A stretch of DNA of 64,000 nt. Source: Synechococcus sp. ROS8604 (lineage in GTDB: Bacteria > Cyanobacteriota > Cyanobacteriia > PCC-6307 > Cyanobiaceae). The notes under the pieces are model-generated. The model searched no databases and had not been told where the DNA came from. It saw only the letters and a program-made list of their open reading frames with translations. Location: NCBI RefSeq assembly GCF_014279655.1, contig NZ_CP047946.1, forward strand, positions 1,426,001-1,490,000. The letters are read 5' to 3'. Position numbers and translations under genes: made by a program. Positions 27,764 to 38,018 of the stretch are shown in pieces (the first letter of the stretch is position 1; every line of letters begins with the position of its first letter).

Positions 27764-29029
27764 TTATCGTTGCCGTGAAGTCACAACAAGACCACCACGA
27801 GGAGTGGGGCTGGGAATTTGTTGCAATGTCAAATCCTGATTCGGTTCAAGTTTTAACTCGATCTTCTTCAACAAACCCACAGCCATCAAGCGAATTTCAA
27901 GATCCGCGAGAGCTTTTCCCAGGCATACCCTTTCCCCACCCCCGAAGGGCATCAAGGTTTGATGGAACGATCGATCCAAATGCCGTTGGGGGCGAAAAGC
28001 AGATAGGTCAGAATCATCGCCAGTTGCGGATGCCGTCAAAACCACTTGAATCACTCGATTGTCCGGAACTTCAATGCCAGCGAGCATGACCGGACCCTTG
28101 GTTCGCCGAAAGAACCCTCCCACCGGAGGGGTTAGGCGCATCACCTCCAATACGGTGGCATCCAGGCGAGGGTAGGAAAGGTCCGCAGGGGCTTCAGAAG
28201 ACGGATGATCCAACTCGGACAACAGCCAGTCGTGCACCGTTGGATTGGTTAACAATGCACGAAAAAGACAACTTAAGGACGATGCCGTTGTTTCATAACC
28301 TGCAAAAAGTAGAAGCAAGAGTTGCTCAGCGAGATCGTCATCGTTGAGTTGAATCCCGGCTTCATCCACCCCACCTCGGATCAGATCTAAGCCCCCTCGC
28401 AACGAGGTGTGATTGACGAGCACCAGTTTCAAGCGTGTAAGCAAGCGTGAGCGTGCCTGCATTGCTTTAGCGAAAGGGGAAGCCGGTATCGAGATCGAGA
28501 TCGAAAACAAAGCCTTCGTCCAAATCTCGAAATCAGCAAATAATTCGTCTTTGTCTTGATTATCGAGACCCAAGACAACGTTTGCGATCACGCTGAAAGC
28601 AAAGCGCCGCATCCGCGGGGCGAGTGGTAGAGCAGATTGGCTGTCCAGCAATTCTGCAACGAGTTCCTGTACGAGAGCTTCAATCTCTGGTGCATAGCGC
28701 CGGAGCGCTGCACTAGAAAACAATTGACCAACCACGCGCCGACGAGCCTTGTGCCCAGCACCATTGCGATTGGCCAAGGAGCGGCTGCCCAGCAACAAAC
28801 GAACACTTTTAGGCCACCACCCCTCAAGACAATCTCCTTGTGCCAACAAGTCAGCGATGGCCTCATCCCCTTGGATGAACACAATGCGCTGACCGAGAAG
28901 AGACGTCTCGAAGAGATCACCATGGGTCTCAAAGCGACGTTGAGCAAAACAGGGATCACGGAAAAATGCCAGTGCCTCTAAAACTCCGGTTACAGCCCCG
29001 GTGTTCGGCAGTTGTGCTTGCGAAATCAA
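27764..29029 (-). CDS. Cytochrome P450
   Basis: Soluble-looking P450 of 421 residues. The I-helix LLFAGYETTAS has the oxygen-activating AGxETT, the K-helix ExxR is VLEVMRLTPPVGG, and the heme loop FGGGERVCLGKALA has the ligand Cys. It belongs to the bacterial CYP120-like kind by length and loop. The gene is divergent from the methyltransferase of the polyketide operon across a 206-bp gap, so the two may share control. It could tailor the polyketide; that is inference. A ferredoxin partner is not seen nearby. Confidence 0.9.
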   Translation of the reverse strand: MISQAQLPNTGAVTGVLEALAFFRDPCFAQRRFETHGDLFETSLLGQRIVFIQGDEAIADLLAQGDCLEGWWPKSVRLLLGSRSLANRNGAGHKARRRVVGQLFSSAALRRYAPEIEALVQELVAELLDSQSALPLAPRMRRFAFSVIANVVLGLDNQDKDELFADFEIWTKALFSISISIPASPFAKAMQARSRLLTRLKLVLVNHTSLRGGLDLIRGGVDEAGIQLNDDDLAEQLLLLLFAGYETTASSLSCLFRALLTNPTVHDWLLSELDHPSSEAPADLSYPRLDATVLEVMRLTPPVGGFFRRTKGPVMLAGIEVPDNRVIQVVLTASATGDDSDLSAFRPQRHLDRSFHQTLMPFGGGERVCLGKALADLEIRLMAVGLLKKIELKLEPNQDLTLQQIPSPTPRGGLVVTSRQR

Positions 29030-29235
29030 TGTTGATGGGGGCTGATGGACTCATGGATCGGCTATCGATCTAACCAAAGCTGACTCCAGAATTCTGGAGA
29101 AACAGCTCATCACCAAAAAATTGCAGACTGGCTCATCAAAACAAGGCATCCACTTAGAGGTTCCATTTGTACGACTGCTCGTTACCGCTCTAGCCGATGG
29201 TTTTCTTAGCGTGTTGAGACATCAAGGCTCATTGG

Positions 29236-29955
29236 ATGATCTGGGGTGCTGCGCTCAACAACCGCGATCGTCAACCGGAAGTGATGGATCAACCTGGCCT
29301 TGACCCAGGGGAGCATGCAAAAGCATTGATGGGCTTGCGGCGAATTAATACGATCAGTCGCTGTTCCGCCGGTTTGTTTCGCCCCATTGAGGCCCTTGCA
29401 AAGACTCGGCTGACACAGCCACTTCGCGTTCTTGAACTTGCCTGTGGGGGGGGTGATACCGCCATCGACCTCGCGCTGATGGCCAAGCAAAAGGGGTTGG
29501 CACTGGATCTTCATGCCTGTGATCTCAACCCTGAAGCTGTTGAAATTGCTCGGATCAATGCAAGGACACGAAAAGCAGCGCTCACGGTTTTTACTGCTGA
29601 TGCCTTGTCAAAACCAACAGACCAAAGCAGCTTTGATGTGGTGTATTGCACGCTGTTTGCACATCACTTAGATGAGCTTGATGTGGTCCTTCTATTAGAG
29701 GGGATGGCGCTGCGATCACGACAACTCGTCCTGGTGGATGACCTCATTCGTAGTCGGCTTGGTTTTGGATTGGCCTGGATTGGCACCAGGCTTTTAAGTC
29801 GCTCCTGGGTGGTTCATACCGATGGCCCTCTGTCTGTACGCGGCGCCCTAAAACCCGATGAAATGATGGCCATCGCGAAGCGGGCAGGTCTTGAGAACGC
29901 GCAGATCAAACGCTCGTGGCCGGAGCGTTACCTCTTGAGCTGGGAACGAGATTGA
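29236..29955 (+). CDS. SAM-dependent methyltransferase of the type III PKS operon
   Basis: Class I methyltransferase of 239 residues. SAM motif I is VLELACGGGDTAIDLAL near residue 66, the acidic loop is LHACDLNPEAVEIA, and motif post I and II follow with FDVVYCTLFAHHL. The N-terminus (MDQPGLDPGEHAKALMGLRR) is the conserved helix seen in methyltransferases encoded beside bacterial type III polyketide synthases. The next gene begins 1 bp after its stop. It should methylate an oxygen or carbon of the phenolic or pyrone product. Confidence 0.85.
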   Translation: MIWGAALNNRDRQPEVMDQPGLDPGEHAKALMGLRRINTISRCSAGLFRPIEALAKTRLTQPLRVLELACGGGDTAIDLALMAKQKGLALDLHACDLNPEAVEIARINARTRKAALTVFTADALSKPTDQSSFDVVYCTLFAHHLDELDVVLLLEGMALRSRQLVLVDDLIRSRLGFGLAWIGTRLLSRSWVVHTDGPLSVRGALKPDEMMAIAKRAGLENAQIKRSWPERYLLSWERD

Positions 29956-29956
29956 G

Positions 29957-31117
29957 ATGCAAACACTGTGGGATGTTGTGATCATTGGTGGTGGGCCTGC
30001 TGGAGGTCTGGCTGCTTTGGATTGTGCACAACGAGGGTTGCGCGTGTTGCTCGTTGAACAACGCGCGTTCCCGCGTTGGAAAGTTTGTGGATGCTGTTTC
30101 AACAATCAGGCTCAAGCCATTTTGAGTTCGCGAGGTCAAAACAACTTGATTGTGGATTGTGGCGGGCAAGCACTGCAAAGCTTGAGACTTGGACTGCGTG
30201 GACGTGAAACATCATTGGCTCTACCAGATGGCTTTGCGCTTTCGCGGGAACGATTCGATCAAGCCCTCATCGATGCAGCCATGAGCGCTGGAGCATCAGC
30301 ACGCTTCGAGATGACAGCCCAAGTTGAGTCAGCAAGCCCTGGGTACAGGAGCGTGCGCCTAAAAAACCATCACAGTGGAACGAGCCGTTCTGTCAAAGCA
30401 CGGGTTGTGCTTGTGGCCGCTGGCCTGTCCCAGCGTTGCCTTCCCAAAAACGAAGCAGGACAAAGCAGGATTCGCAAGCAATCAAGACATGGTGCCGGCT
30501 GCGTCGTTGATGATGAAACCTCTCACTACCCCGCGGGAGCCATTCATATGGCGATTGGTGACCAGGGCTATGTGGGCTTAGTGCGCCGGGAAGATGGATT
30601 GCTCAATCTTGCAGGAGCCTTTGATCGCCACGTCCTCTCCAAGGGACAAGGAGCCGTTGATGCCGCTCAGAATGTTTTAAAACAGGCGGGATTTCCAGTG
30701 CCGGCGGCCCTGGAACAAGGTCAACGCTGGCAACTCACTCCAGCGCTCAGCCGCAGTTCAGACGAGGTAGCTGGAGAACGTTTTCTTGTGATGGGCGATG
30801 CCGCAGGTTATGTCGAGCCCTTCACCGGTGAAGGGATGGCTTGGGCCTTAACGGCAGGCGCAGCAGCAGTGCCATTCGTTCTGGAAGGACTGGAAGGTTG
30901 GAGCGACGATTTAGAAGCGCGCTGGAAAAAAGCTCTTCAATGGCACATCGGCAGGCGGCAATCGGTCTGCCGAGCCTTATCCACCGTCTTGAAACGCCCC
31001 GCCCTCACAACCGTGTTATTTGAACTGATCAGACGTTGGCCCTCACTGTCTGAACAGATCATCTCCAACCTGAACGAGGTCAAGCTGCCAACGCCTTTAG
31101 GTGAGCCATGCCACTGA
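29957..31117 (+). CDS. FAD-dependent oxidoreductase, geranylgeranyl reductase/UbiH-like
   Basis: Flavoprotein of 386 residues. The N-terminal dinucleotide loop is VVIIGGGPAGGLAAL, and ERFDQALIDAA is the usual second FAD contact. RFLVMGDAAGYVEPFTGEG is the GD motif near residue 280. A cysteine-rich WKVCGCCFNNQ sits where geranylgeranyl-reductase-like members carry a substrate-side loop. Its stop overlaps the polyketide synthase start by 10 bp. A hydroxylation or reduction of the polyketide or a prenyl-like chain is likely. Confidence 0.85.
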   Translation: MQTLWDVVIIGGGPAGGLAALDCAQRGLRVLLVEQRAFPRWKVCGCCFNNQAQAILSSRGQNNLIVDCGGQALQSLRLGLRGRETSLALPDGFALSRERFDQALIDAAMSAGASARFEMTAQVESASPGYRSVRLKNHHSGTSRSVKARVVLVAAGLSQRCLPKNEAGQSRIRKQSRHGAGCVVDDETSHYPAGAIHMAIGDQGYVGLVRREDGLLNLAGAFDRHVLSKGQGAVDAAQNVLKQAGFPVPAALEQGQRWQLTPALSRSSDEVAGERFLVMGDAAGYVEPFTGEGMAWALTAGAAAVPFVLEGLEGWSDDLEARWKKALQWHIGRRQSVCRALSTVLKRPALTTVLFELIRRWPSLSEQIISNLNEVKLPTPLGEPCH

Positions 31118-32202
31118 GTGTTCTCGGGCTCGCGACCGCAGTCCCTACGCAATCCGTCAATCAAACAGAGTCAACAACACTGTCTGAATGGGTCAGCGCA
31201 GATCATCCCGAGCGAGCCTCGCTCGTACGCCGCATTCAAAGGCGATCACAAGTGGAAACCAGGGGAAGTGTTTTATTAACTGGCGATCCACAGCAAACAA
31301 TCCATCAGCGCTTGCCGTTTTATGGGGTTGATAGCCCCAACACGGCCTTACGGATGGAGGCGTTTCGACTGCATGCCTCCTCATTGGCGCTCAAAGCATG
31401 CCAACGGGCACTGGATGAGTCACCAATCTCTGTTCAACAAATCACGCATCTGATCACGATCAGCTGTACGGGATTTCATGCCCCCGGCGTTGATTGTGAT
31501 CTCATTGATCAACTTCAGCTTCCGCCCGATGTCCAACGGACCCATGTGGGGTTCATGGGGTGTCATGCAGCAATCAACGGTTTACGCGTCGCCCACGCCT
31601 TTGTCAAAGCTGATCCCGAAGCGGTGGTTCTGCTTTGCGCCGTGGAATTATGCAGTCTTCATTTGCAATATGGCTGGAATCCTGAACATGTTGTGGCCAA
31701 CACATTATTTGCCGATGGTGCCGCCGCTTTGGTCGCGACGCATGCTGAATCCACCTCACCGGGATCGAGTTCAACAGGACTGTTGCTAGAGGCATCTGGA
31801 TCCACGGTGATTCCGGAAACCCGCGATTTAATGCATTGGCAGATTGGAGATCATGGCTTTTCCATGGGCTTATCCCCAAAAGTACCAAAGGCGATTGCGA
31901 CGACCTTGCAACCATGGCTTAGCCAATGGCTGGAGGCCCGTGGCATCGATCTCAATGCCATTCAACATTGGGCTATTCACCCTGGGGGTCCAAGAATTCT
32001 TCAAGCATGTGCTGAATCATTGACTCTCAGAGAGGATCAACTTGCTCATTCCAAACATATTCTTAGTCGCTATGGAAACATGTCTTCAGCCACTATTTTG
32101 TTTGTGCTTGACCATATGCGTCAAGATGATTGTCATGGACCAGGCGTCGCCCTTGCCTTCGGGCCAGGATTATGTGCTGAAGTCGCCTTGATGACGTTAT
32201 AG
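31108..32202 (+). CDS. Type III polyketide synthase (chalcone/stilbene synthase family)
   Basis: Homodimeric ketosynthase of 364 residues that extends an acyl-CoA with malonyl-CoA units and cyclises the chain. The catalytic triad is intact: Cys152 in VGFMGCHAAING, His291 in HPGGP and Asn324 in YGNMSSAT. The C-terminal ALAFGPGLCAE is the family's GFGPG loop. It forms a tight operon with the methyltransferase and FAD oxidoreductase, an arrangement known for bacterial alkylresorcinol/alkylpyrone type clusters. The starter unit cannot be predicted from sequence alone; an acyl/aryl-CoA ligase at 38592 could supply it. Confidence 0.92.
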   Translation: MPLSVLGLATAVPTQSVNQTESTTLSEWVSADHPERASLVRRIQRRSQVETRGSVLLTGDPQQTIHQRLPFYGVDSPNTALRMEAFRLHASSLALKACQRALDESPISVQQITHLITISCTGFHAPGVDCDLIDQLQLPPDVQRTHVGFMGCHAAINGLRVAHAFVKADPEAVVLLCAVELCSLHLQYGWNPEHVVANTLFADGAAALVATHAESTSPGSSSTGLLLEASGSTVIPETRDLMHWQIGDHGFSMGLSPKVPKAIATTLQPWLSQWLEARGIDLNAIQHWAIHPGGPRILQACAESLTLREDQLAHSKHILSRYGNMSSATILFVLDHMRQDDCHGPGVALAFGPGLCAEVALMTL

Positions 32203-32276
32203 AGGCCTTGCTATCAACGATTTAAGCTCTTTTCTTCCTTGGGATCCAGATCGTATCGAGGTGGTCGATCCTGATA

Positions 32277-32344
32277 TTGGTGTTCAAACCACATTGACAT
32301 TCAAAATATATTGATGTTCAAAATAAATTGATGTTCCATTTCGA
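32277..32344. repeat. Four 17-bp tandem repeats before the DUF411 gene
   Basis: Four consecutive 17-bp units start at 32277, 32294, 32311 and 32328. Each opens with TTGRYRTTC (TTGGTGTTC, TTGACATTC, TTGATGTTC, TTGATGTTC); the middle two continue AAAATA and the outer two differ. They lie 75 bp after the polyketide synthase stop and end about 120 bp before the DUF411 start. An operator array or iteron-like element is possible. Confidence 0.65.
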
Positions 32345-32466
32345 TGGACGTTCTGTTTATTCGGATATTAAGGATTAAGGACTGTAAAATAGCCTTCAAA
32401 ACAACGAGCGAGGATCATAGAAGAGCCTTCACTTATTATCATTGGAACGTTGCTGAGCAGATAGAG

Positions 32467-32961
32467 ATGGAACGGATTTGTTTAGGGTTTTTGATGGCTC
32501 TATTTTTCACCATCCTGCCAGTTCCTGCTGATGCTCAGCTGAGGGATGGCCTAGCAACACCATTGGCTGCGACGCCCCTCCCCGAGATCGCCATTTATCG
32601 ATCTGAGAGCTGTGGTTGCTGCACAAAGTGGGCTGAACACGTTGAAGCAGCAGGCTTCCCAATCCAAGACAAGGTGATCAATGCGATGGACGCCTTCAAA
32701 CAAGCCAATGGCATCACCGAGGAGCTGGCGTCTTGCCACACGGCCATCGTGGATGGCTATGTGGTGGAAGGGCATGTTCCCGCAGCATCCATCAAAAAAA
32801 TGTTGCACGAACGACCTGACATCAGAGGACTCGCAGCTCCTGGAATGCCCATGGGATCTCCTGGCATGGAAACAGCCGGCGTATCACCAGAAGCCTTTGA
32901 TGTTCTTGCGATTGCCCAAGACGGCACGACTACTGTTTTTGATCCAATCAGACCTCAGTGA
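32467..32961 (+). CDS. Exported DUF411 metal-binding protein
   Basis: Protein of about 164 residues. The frame runs upstream to 32344, but ATG 32467 gives a clean signal peptide (FLMALFFTILPVPADAQ), so it is preferred. The mature part is the DUF411 domain: IYRSESCGCCTKWAEHV with a CxCC metal-binding motif, a second cysteine in ELASCHTAIVDGY, and EGHVPAASIKKML plus a Met/Gly/Pro-rich PGMPMGSPGME. DUF411 proteins are periplasmic and linked to copper handling. The four tandem repeats upstream may control it. Confidence 0.85.
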   Translation: MERICLGFLMALFFTILPVPADAQLRDGLATPLAATPLPEIAIYRSESCGCCTKWAEHVEAAGFPIQDKVINAMDAFKQANGITEELASCHTAIVDGYVVEGHVPAASIKKMLHERPDIRGLAAPGMPMGSPGMETAGVSPEAFDVLAIAQDGTTTVFDPIRPQ

Positions 32962-33040
32962 AGCTCTAGGGGATCTCTTTCAAAAGGATCTTCATCACGA
33001 TCCCTCAACGATTATTTATCATCAGGTGATCTGTTCATCA

Positions 33041-33919
33041 TCATTTGTTCCCTTTACCCAATAAACCAAGCGCTCGCCCATGATGATCTAGGTGGCGATC
33101 AATCACGCTTGCGACGAAAAAATAGCTGTGGTCGTACCCCTCGTGAATCAATAACGCCAGTGGTTGGTGGTGGTTGGCGGCGGCACTCCTCAAATCCTCT
33201 GGACGTAACTGTTCTTGCAGGAAGGGATCAGCTGAGCCCAGGTCAACCAAAAGCTGATCCTTTCGGTGATAGCCATCCTCCAACAAGGCGACGGCATCCC
33301 AATGGCGCCATCGGGCTTGTGCTTCAGGGCTGGTGCCAAAAAAATAACCAAATGCTTTTTGCCCCCAGGGGCATTGGCTGGGATGGCAAATCGGAGCGAC
33401 TGCTGATATGGATTGAAAGCTGTCTGGATGCCGCAAACCAAGAACCAAGGCGCCATGGCCTCCCATCGAATGGCCGGATAGGCCTAGACGCTGACGATCA
33501 AGGGGCAATTCAGCGCAAAGCCGTGAAGGAAGTTCCTCCAGGACATAGCTATGCATGCGGTAGTGCTCAGACCAGGGTTCTTGGTCTGCATCAACATAAA
33601 AACCGGCGCCATCACCAAAATCCCATTGGCCCGAGGGATCGGCGGGAACATCCTCTCCCCTTGGGCTGGTATCGGGAGTGATCAAGGCCAGGCCTAGTTC
33701 AGCAGCTCGCCTCTGGGCTCCGGCCTTCTGCACGAAATTCTCATCACTACAGGTGAGTCCAGACAGCCAAATCAATGCCGGCACAGATGCCGCATTCTCT
33801 TTGAGAGCACTCGGAGGCAAAAACACACCCACGGTGCTGTTGCCCTTCAGCTGCGCAGACTGCAAGCGATAGCGGCGTTGTTCACCGTTAAAACAACGTT
33901 GGCTGCTGATCAATTCCAT
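33041..33919 (-). CDS. S-formylglutathione hydrolase
   Basis: Alpha/beta-hydrolase (esterase D type) of 292 residues that releases formate and glutathione in formaldehyde detoxification. The nucleophile elbow GHSMGGHGALVLG is near residue 150. The oxyanion part LIWLSGLTCSDENF is near residue 50, and the C-terminal His lies in HEGYDHSYFFVAS. It is 17 bp downstream of the dehydrogenase gene on the same strand, forming the standard glutathione-dependent pathway pair. Confidence 0.92.
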   Translation of the reverse strand: MELISSQRCFNGEQRRYRLQSAQLKGNSTVGVFLPPSALKENAASVPALIWLSGLTCSDENFVQKAGAQRRAAELGLALITPDTSPRGEDVPADPSGQWDFGDGAGFYVDADQEPWSEHYRMHSYVLEELPSRLCAELPLDRQRLGLSGHSMGGHGALVLGLRHPDSFQSISAVAPICHPSQCPWGQKAFGYFFGTSPEAQARWRHWDAVALLEDGYHRKDQLLVDLGSADPFLQEQLRPEDLRSAAANHHQPLALLIHEGYDHSYFFVASVIDRHLDHHGRALGLLGKGNK

Positions 33920-33936
33920 TCCTTTTCAACGCTCCG

Positions 33937-35070
<1,134 letters not shown>

Positions 35071-35216
35071 TCAACCATCATCGCGCTGATGATCTGCACG
35101 TCAGCAGGCGCAGTGCAATTCAGAACAGACCCGACAGAGCGAAGACAAGGCACCTTTCCTGCCTCCGTGAGCAGAAGCCTAAAAACCAGCTAGGGGAGAG
35201 GAATTAAAACCGATGG

Positions 35217-35588
35217 CTAACCTGATACATGGGACGAACGCATTAAATTACGCTCCCTATTAAACATAAAGAGTCCGAATGAAAAGGCGAAGGAAATTCC
35301 AAAAGTAGCTACAAAGTAAAGATACCAATATTTCATCTTGAGCCTCAATGCCTCAGCAACCATGAATGCAAAGGCAGCTATCAGAACGAGAGTCAGGTCG
35401 GCCGCGATGAAACCGGCGGAAGCATTCGCCCAAACGCCTTGAGAAAACAGGTCAACAATTGCAAGGGGGTCGGTTAGGCCTAAAGCTTCCGTTTCTTGAA
35501 TAAACTGGTAGATGCAATACCAGGGCCAAGCCACTCCAGCCAATGCGGTGGCGGCATAAATGAACAGGCGTAGCTTGGCCATACTCAC
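35217..35588 (-). CDS. DUF2834 membrane protein
   Basis: Small membrane protein of 123 residues with three helices: LRLFIYAATALAGVAWPWYC, AADLTLVLIAAFAFMVAEAL and WYLYFVATFGISFAFSFGLF. The layout and the WPWYC / DLTLVLIA segments match the DUF2834 family, which has no known function. It lies between the P450 at 35704 and the formaldehyde genes on the same strand but with gaps of more than 100 bp on each side. Confidence 0.75.
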   Translation of the reverse strand: MSMAKLRLFIYAATALAGVAWPWYCIYQFIQETEALGLTDPLAIVDLFSQGVWANASAGFIAADLTLVLIAAFAFMVAEALRLKMKYWYLYFVATFGISFAFSFGLFMFNRERNLMRSSHVSG

Positions 35589-35703
35589 AAAGAGACAACA
35601 TCTAATCTCTCATAGGCCGAGAACTTAATCAGTACATACGCTACAAAATATCCTGGCATCAAACAAACAAAACGATTCAACGAGAGTCCCTGAATGACAA
35701 CGG

Positions 35704-37080
35704 CTAGCGTGAAGATACAACGTTCAAGCGATAGGCATCTGTGGGAATTCGAATCGGAACAAGGGTGTAAGGAATCGCTGCAGTCTGCTCTGAAGCCCCC
35801 TCCCAATTCTGAATCGTTTGCATCCAGCGAACCAAAAACACCCTCACGCTCAGCTCAGCCAATGGCAAGCCTGGGCAACCATGTTTGCCGATCCCCCCAG
35901 GGAACCAACCCTCTTTGGGAAGGCGCAGGGCACTGCCTGCGAAAGGGCATCCACGGATGGGATTGAGGTTGTTGTTGCCATCTGGGTCACGCATCCAGCG
36001 TTCTGGAGTGAACGACTGAGGCTCCGGAAACAGTGCCGACATGCTGTTTCCGATCCGCGGGTCGGCCGTCACGACGGTGCCCGCAGGAATGCTGTAACCG
36101 GAAACCTCAATGTCCTCAGAGGTCAACCTGAAACCACCTCCGGCCGGAGGGATTAATCGAAGCGATTCGCGCAGCACTCCCTGAACGAAGGGAAGATCCC
36201 ATGCAGAGAGGTGGCTAGAGCTGGCAGGGTTCTCCAAATTGTGCATCGAGGCTTCCTTGAGAATCCGATCCCTCACATCGGGACGCTGTCTTGTTTGAAT
36301 CAAACAACTGGCCATTAGGGAGGCAACTTCGATGTAGGCCCCCCAAACCATCAACACCGTGGCGGTCGCTATGCGCTCGTCGCTCCATGGCTGGCCATAT
36401 TCATCGAGATTGTCAGTAAAAATCCTGAAACAAGCCCCGTCCAGTTCACCGCGTCGATGTTTTTCCAGGCGCCCGTGCATGCTCTGTTGAAGCTCAGCTA
36501 GCGCCTTCTCTCCCCGACGAAAGGATGGAAGCTGCTTGCTCAGACTTAAAAGAGCATCGTTGTAAGAGATAAAGGCTTCGATCTCCTTTGTTGTTAACGA
36601 TTCACCAGCAAAGAGTTCGGCATAGAGATTGAGACAAAGATGCTTTGCCTCCAGGGCTATAAAAGTGCTTTCGCGCTGAGCAATGTCGGCAGTGAACCGC
36701 ACCATGCTGCGGTTGATCCCAGGGAGGTACGACTCCAGATTGCTTGGGCTGAAAAGGGCGGCGTAACCACGCCGCGTGGAACGATGTTTCTCACCAGCCT
36801 GATTTAAAGCACCATCGGCGGTATGCAGTGCTGTGAAGGCAGGAGGTAAGGCGCTTTCACTGATGCTGCTCTCGAGACGAATGAACTGCTCCACCGCTTC
36901 AGGACCACCCAACACAGCCGTCGGTCGAAAGAAGAGGGTTGTTCCAAATACAGGACCAAATTGTTGATGGCGTTCTGCGATAAACCCATCAGGATCCCTC
37001 AGGTAGGCGATGGATTCGCGCACCCCGATCAACGGACCCGTTCTGCAGGGAAGCGGACGCAAGCCATTGGTGGTGCTCAT
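35704..37080 (-). CDS. Atypical cytochrome P450 lacking the oxygen-activation motif
   Basis: P450 of 458 residues. The ExxR of the K-helix is present (VLRESLRLIPPAGGG) and the heme loop GGIGKHGCPGLPL carries the Cys ligand. Gly replaces the usual Phe at the start of that loop. The I-helix reads VWGAYIEVASLMASC, without the acid-Thr pair used to activate oxygen. This resembles P450s that rearrange or dehydrate peroxides or catalyse non-monooxygenase reactions (CYP8/CYP74-type behaviour), but this is an inference. It follows the small lyase-like gene on the same strand. Confidence 0.82.
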   Translation of the reverse strand: MSTTNGLRPLPCRTGPLIGVRESIAYLRDPDGFIAERHQQFGPVFGTTLFFRPTAVLGGPEAVEQFIRLESSISESALPPAFTALHTADGALNQAGEKHRSTRRGYAALFSPSNLESYLPGINRSMVRFTADIAQRESTFIALEAKHLCLNLYAELFAGESLTTKEIEAFISYNDALLSLSKQLPSFRRGEKALAELQQSMHGRLEKHRRGELDGACFRIFTDNLDEYGQPWSDERIATATVLMVWGAYIEVASLMASCLIQTRQRPDVRDRILKEASMHNLENPASSSHLSAWDLPFVQGVLRESLRLIPPAGGGFRLTSEDIEVSGYSIPAGTVVTADPRIGNSMSALFPEPQSFTPERWMRDPDGNNNLNPIRGCPFAGSALRLPKEGWFPGGIGKHGCPGLPLAELSVRVFLVRWMQTIQNWEGASEQTAAIPYTLVPIRIPTDAYRLNVVSSR

Positions 37081-37155
37081 TCGCTTCGATCGCTTACCAA
37101 GGGATCATCAGTAGCAGATCGACTGCACTCGGACTCGATTCCTGGAGGGAATGAA

Positions 37156-37719
37156 TCAATCCAACTTCAGGCTGATGGGAGCAGCAAGAGCATGAAAATT
37201 ATGATCGGTGAGATTGGTATCTCCCAGCTCTAGGTTGTAAAACAAGGCCGTTGGGGCCTGAAAAAATGGCCCAGCGTGCCAAGTGCCCTGATGAAGCTGC
37301 ACAGCTTCACCCGGGAGGACCTCCACCAATTGCACAGATGCAGCACAGAGCTCTTCAGGTTGGAGCGCTGGAGCGGCTACGGCCAACCACCAAGGCTGAG
37401 CATCGGCTGAACCTAAACACTGGGTGGCCCGCTGATGGCGGGTCATGCTCGCCAACACCGCCGGTCTTTGACGTACACGCATGACGTAGTAGCGCAGGTC
37501 AGACCCCTCAAATTTGAGCGTTGCGTCGGTGTCGCGATGGGGCGTCATGTCATCCACCGGGATGATCGCAGTGCCAAACCGCTCAAAACTGCAGTTCTGC
37601 AAGGGGAGTGAGGCCAGTGTCGCTGCAGTCATGACGCGTTGCTCTCTCCTCAGTAGCTCTAGCTCATTCTCGATCTTTTCTGATGGATTCAGCCAAAAAC
37701 TGGTGAGGAGGGCGGCCAT
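37156..37719 (-). CDS. Ureidoglycolate lyase-like protein
   Basis: Protein of 187 residues. The segment VQLHQGTWHAGPFF, followed by FYNLELGDTNLTDHNFH, is the cupin-like core of the ureidoglycolate lyase/hydrolase family, with several likely metal-binding His and Asp residues. No other allantoin-degradation genes are seen in the window, so the true substrate is uncertain. A later start at the Met of MTAATLASLPLQ is possible. It is upstream of the atypical P450 with a gap of about 75 bp, so the two may be cotranscribed. Confidence 0.7.
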   Translation of the reverse strand: MAALLTSFWLNPSEKIENELELLRREQRVMTAATLASLPLQNCSFERFGTAIIPVDDMTPHRDTDATLKFEGSDLRYYVMRVRQRPAVLASMTRHQRATQCLGSADAQPWWLAVAAPALQPEELCAASVQLVEVLPGEAVQLHQGTWHAGPFFQAPTALFYNLELGDTNLTDHNFHALAAPISLKLD

Positions 37720-38018
37720 TCAGCCAAACCTAAAATGATTACGAATTTCTCTGATCTAAACATTCCAACAATCCAAATCAATCCTGATGCAGAGGAAGGA
37801 TCTTCCCTGTCATGAAACACAAACTTTCATCAAAATCTTGACAGTGACGCTCCAAGTGTTGGTCCTACGAACCAGGCTTACGGCTTGAAGATCCAAGTCG
37901 TGATCGCATTGTCTCCGCCTTGGATGGATTTGTCAGACATTGCGAACAAAATATTTCTGAAACATCAAGGCAAAGCCTGGGTTGATGCATTATTAATAAA
38001 TGATCTGACTGGTTTCAA

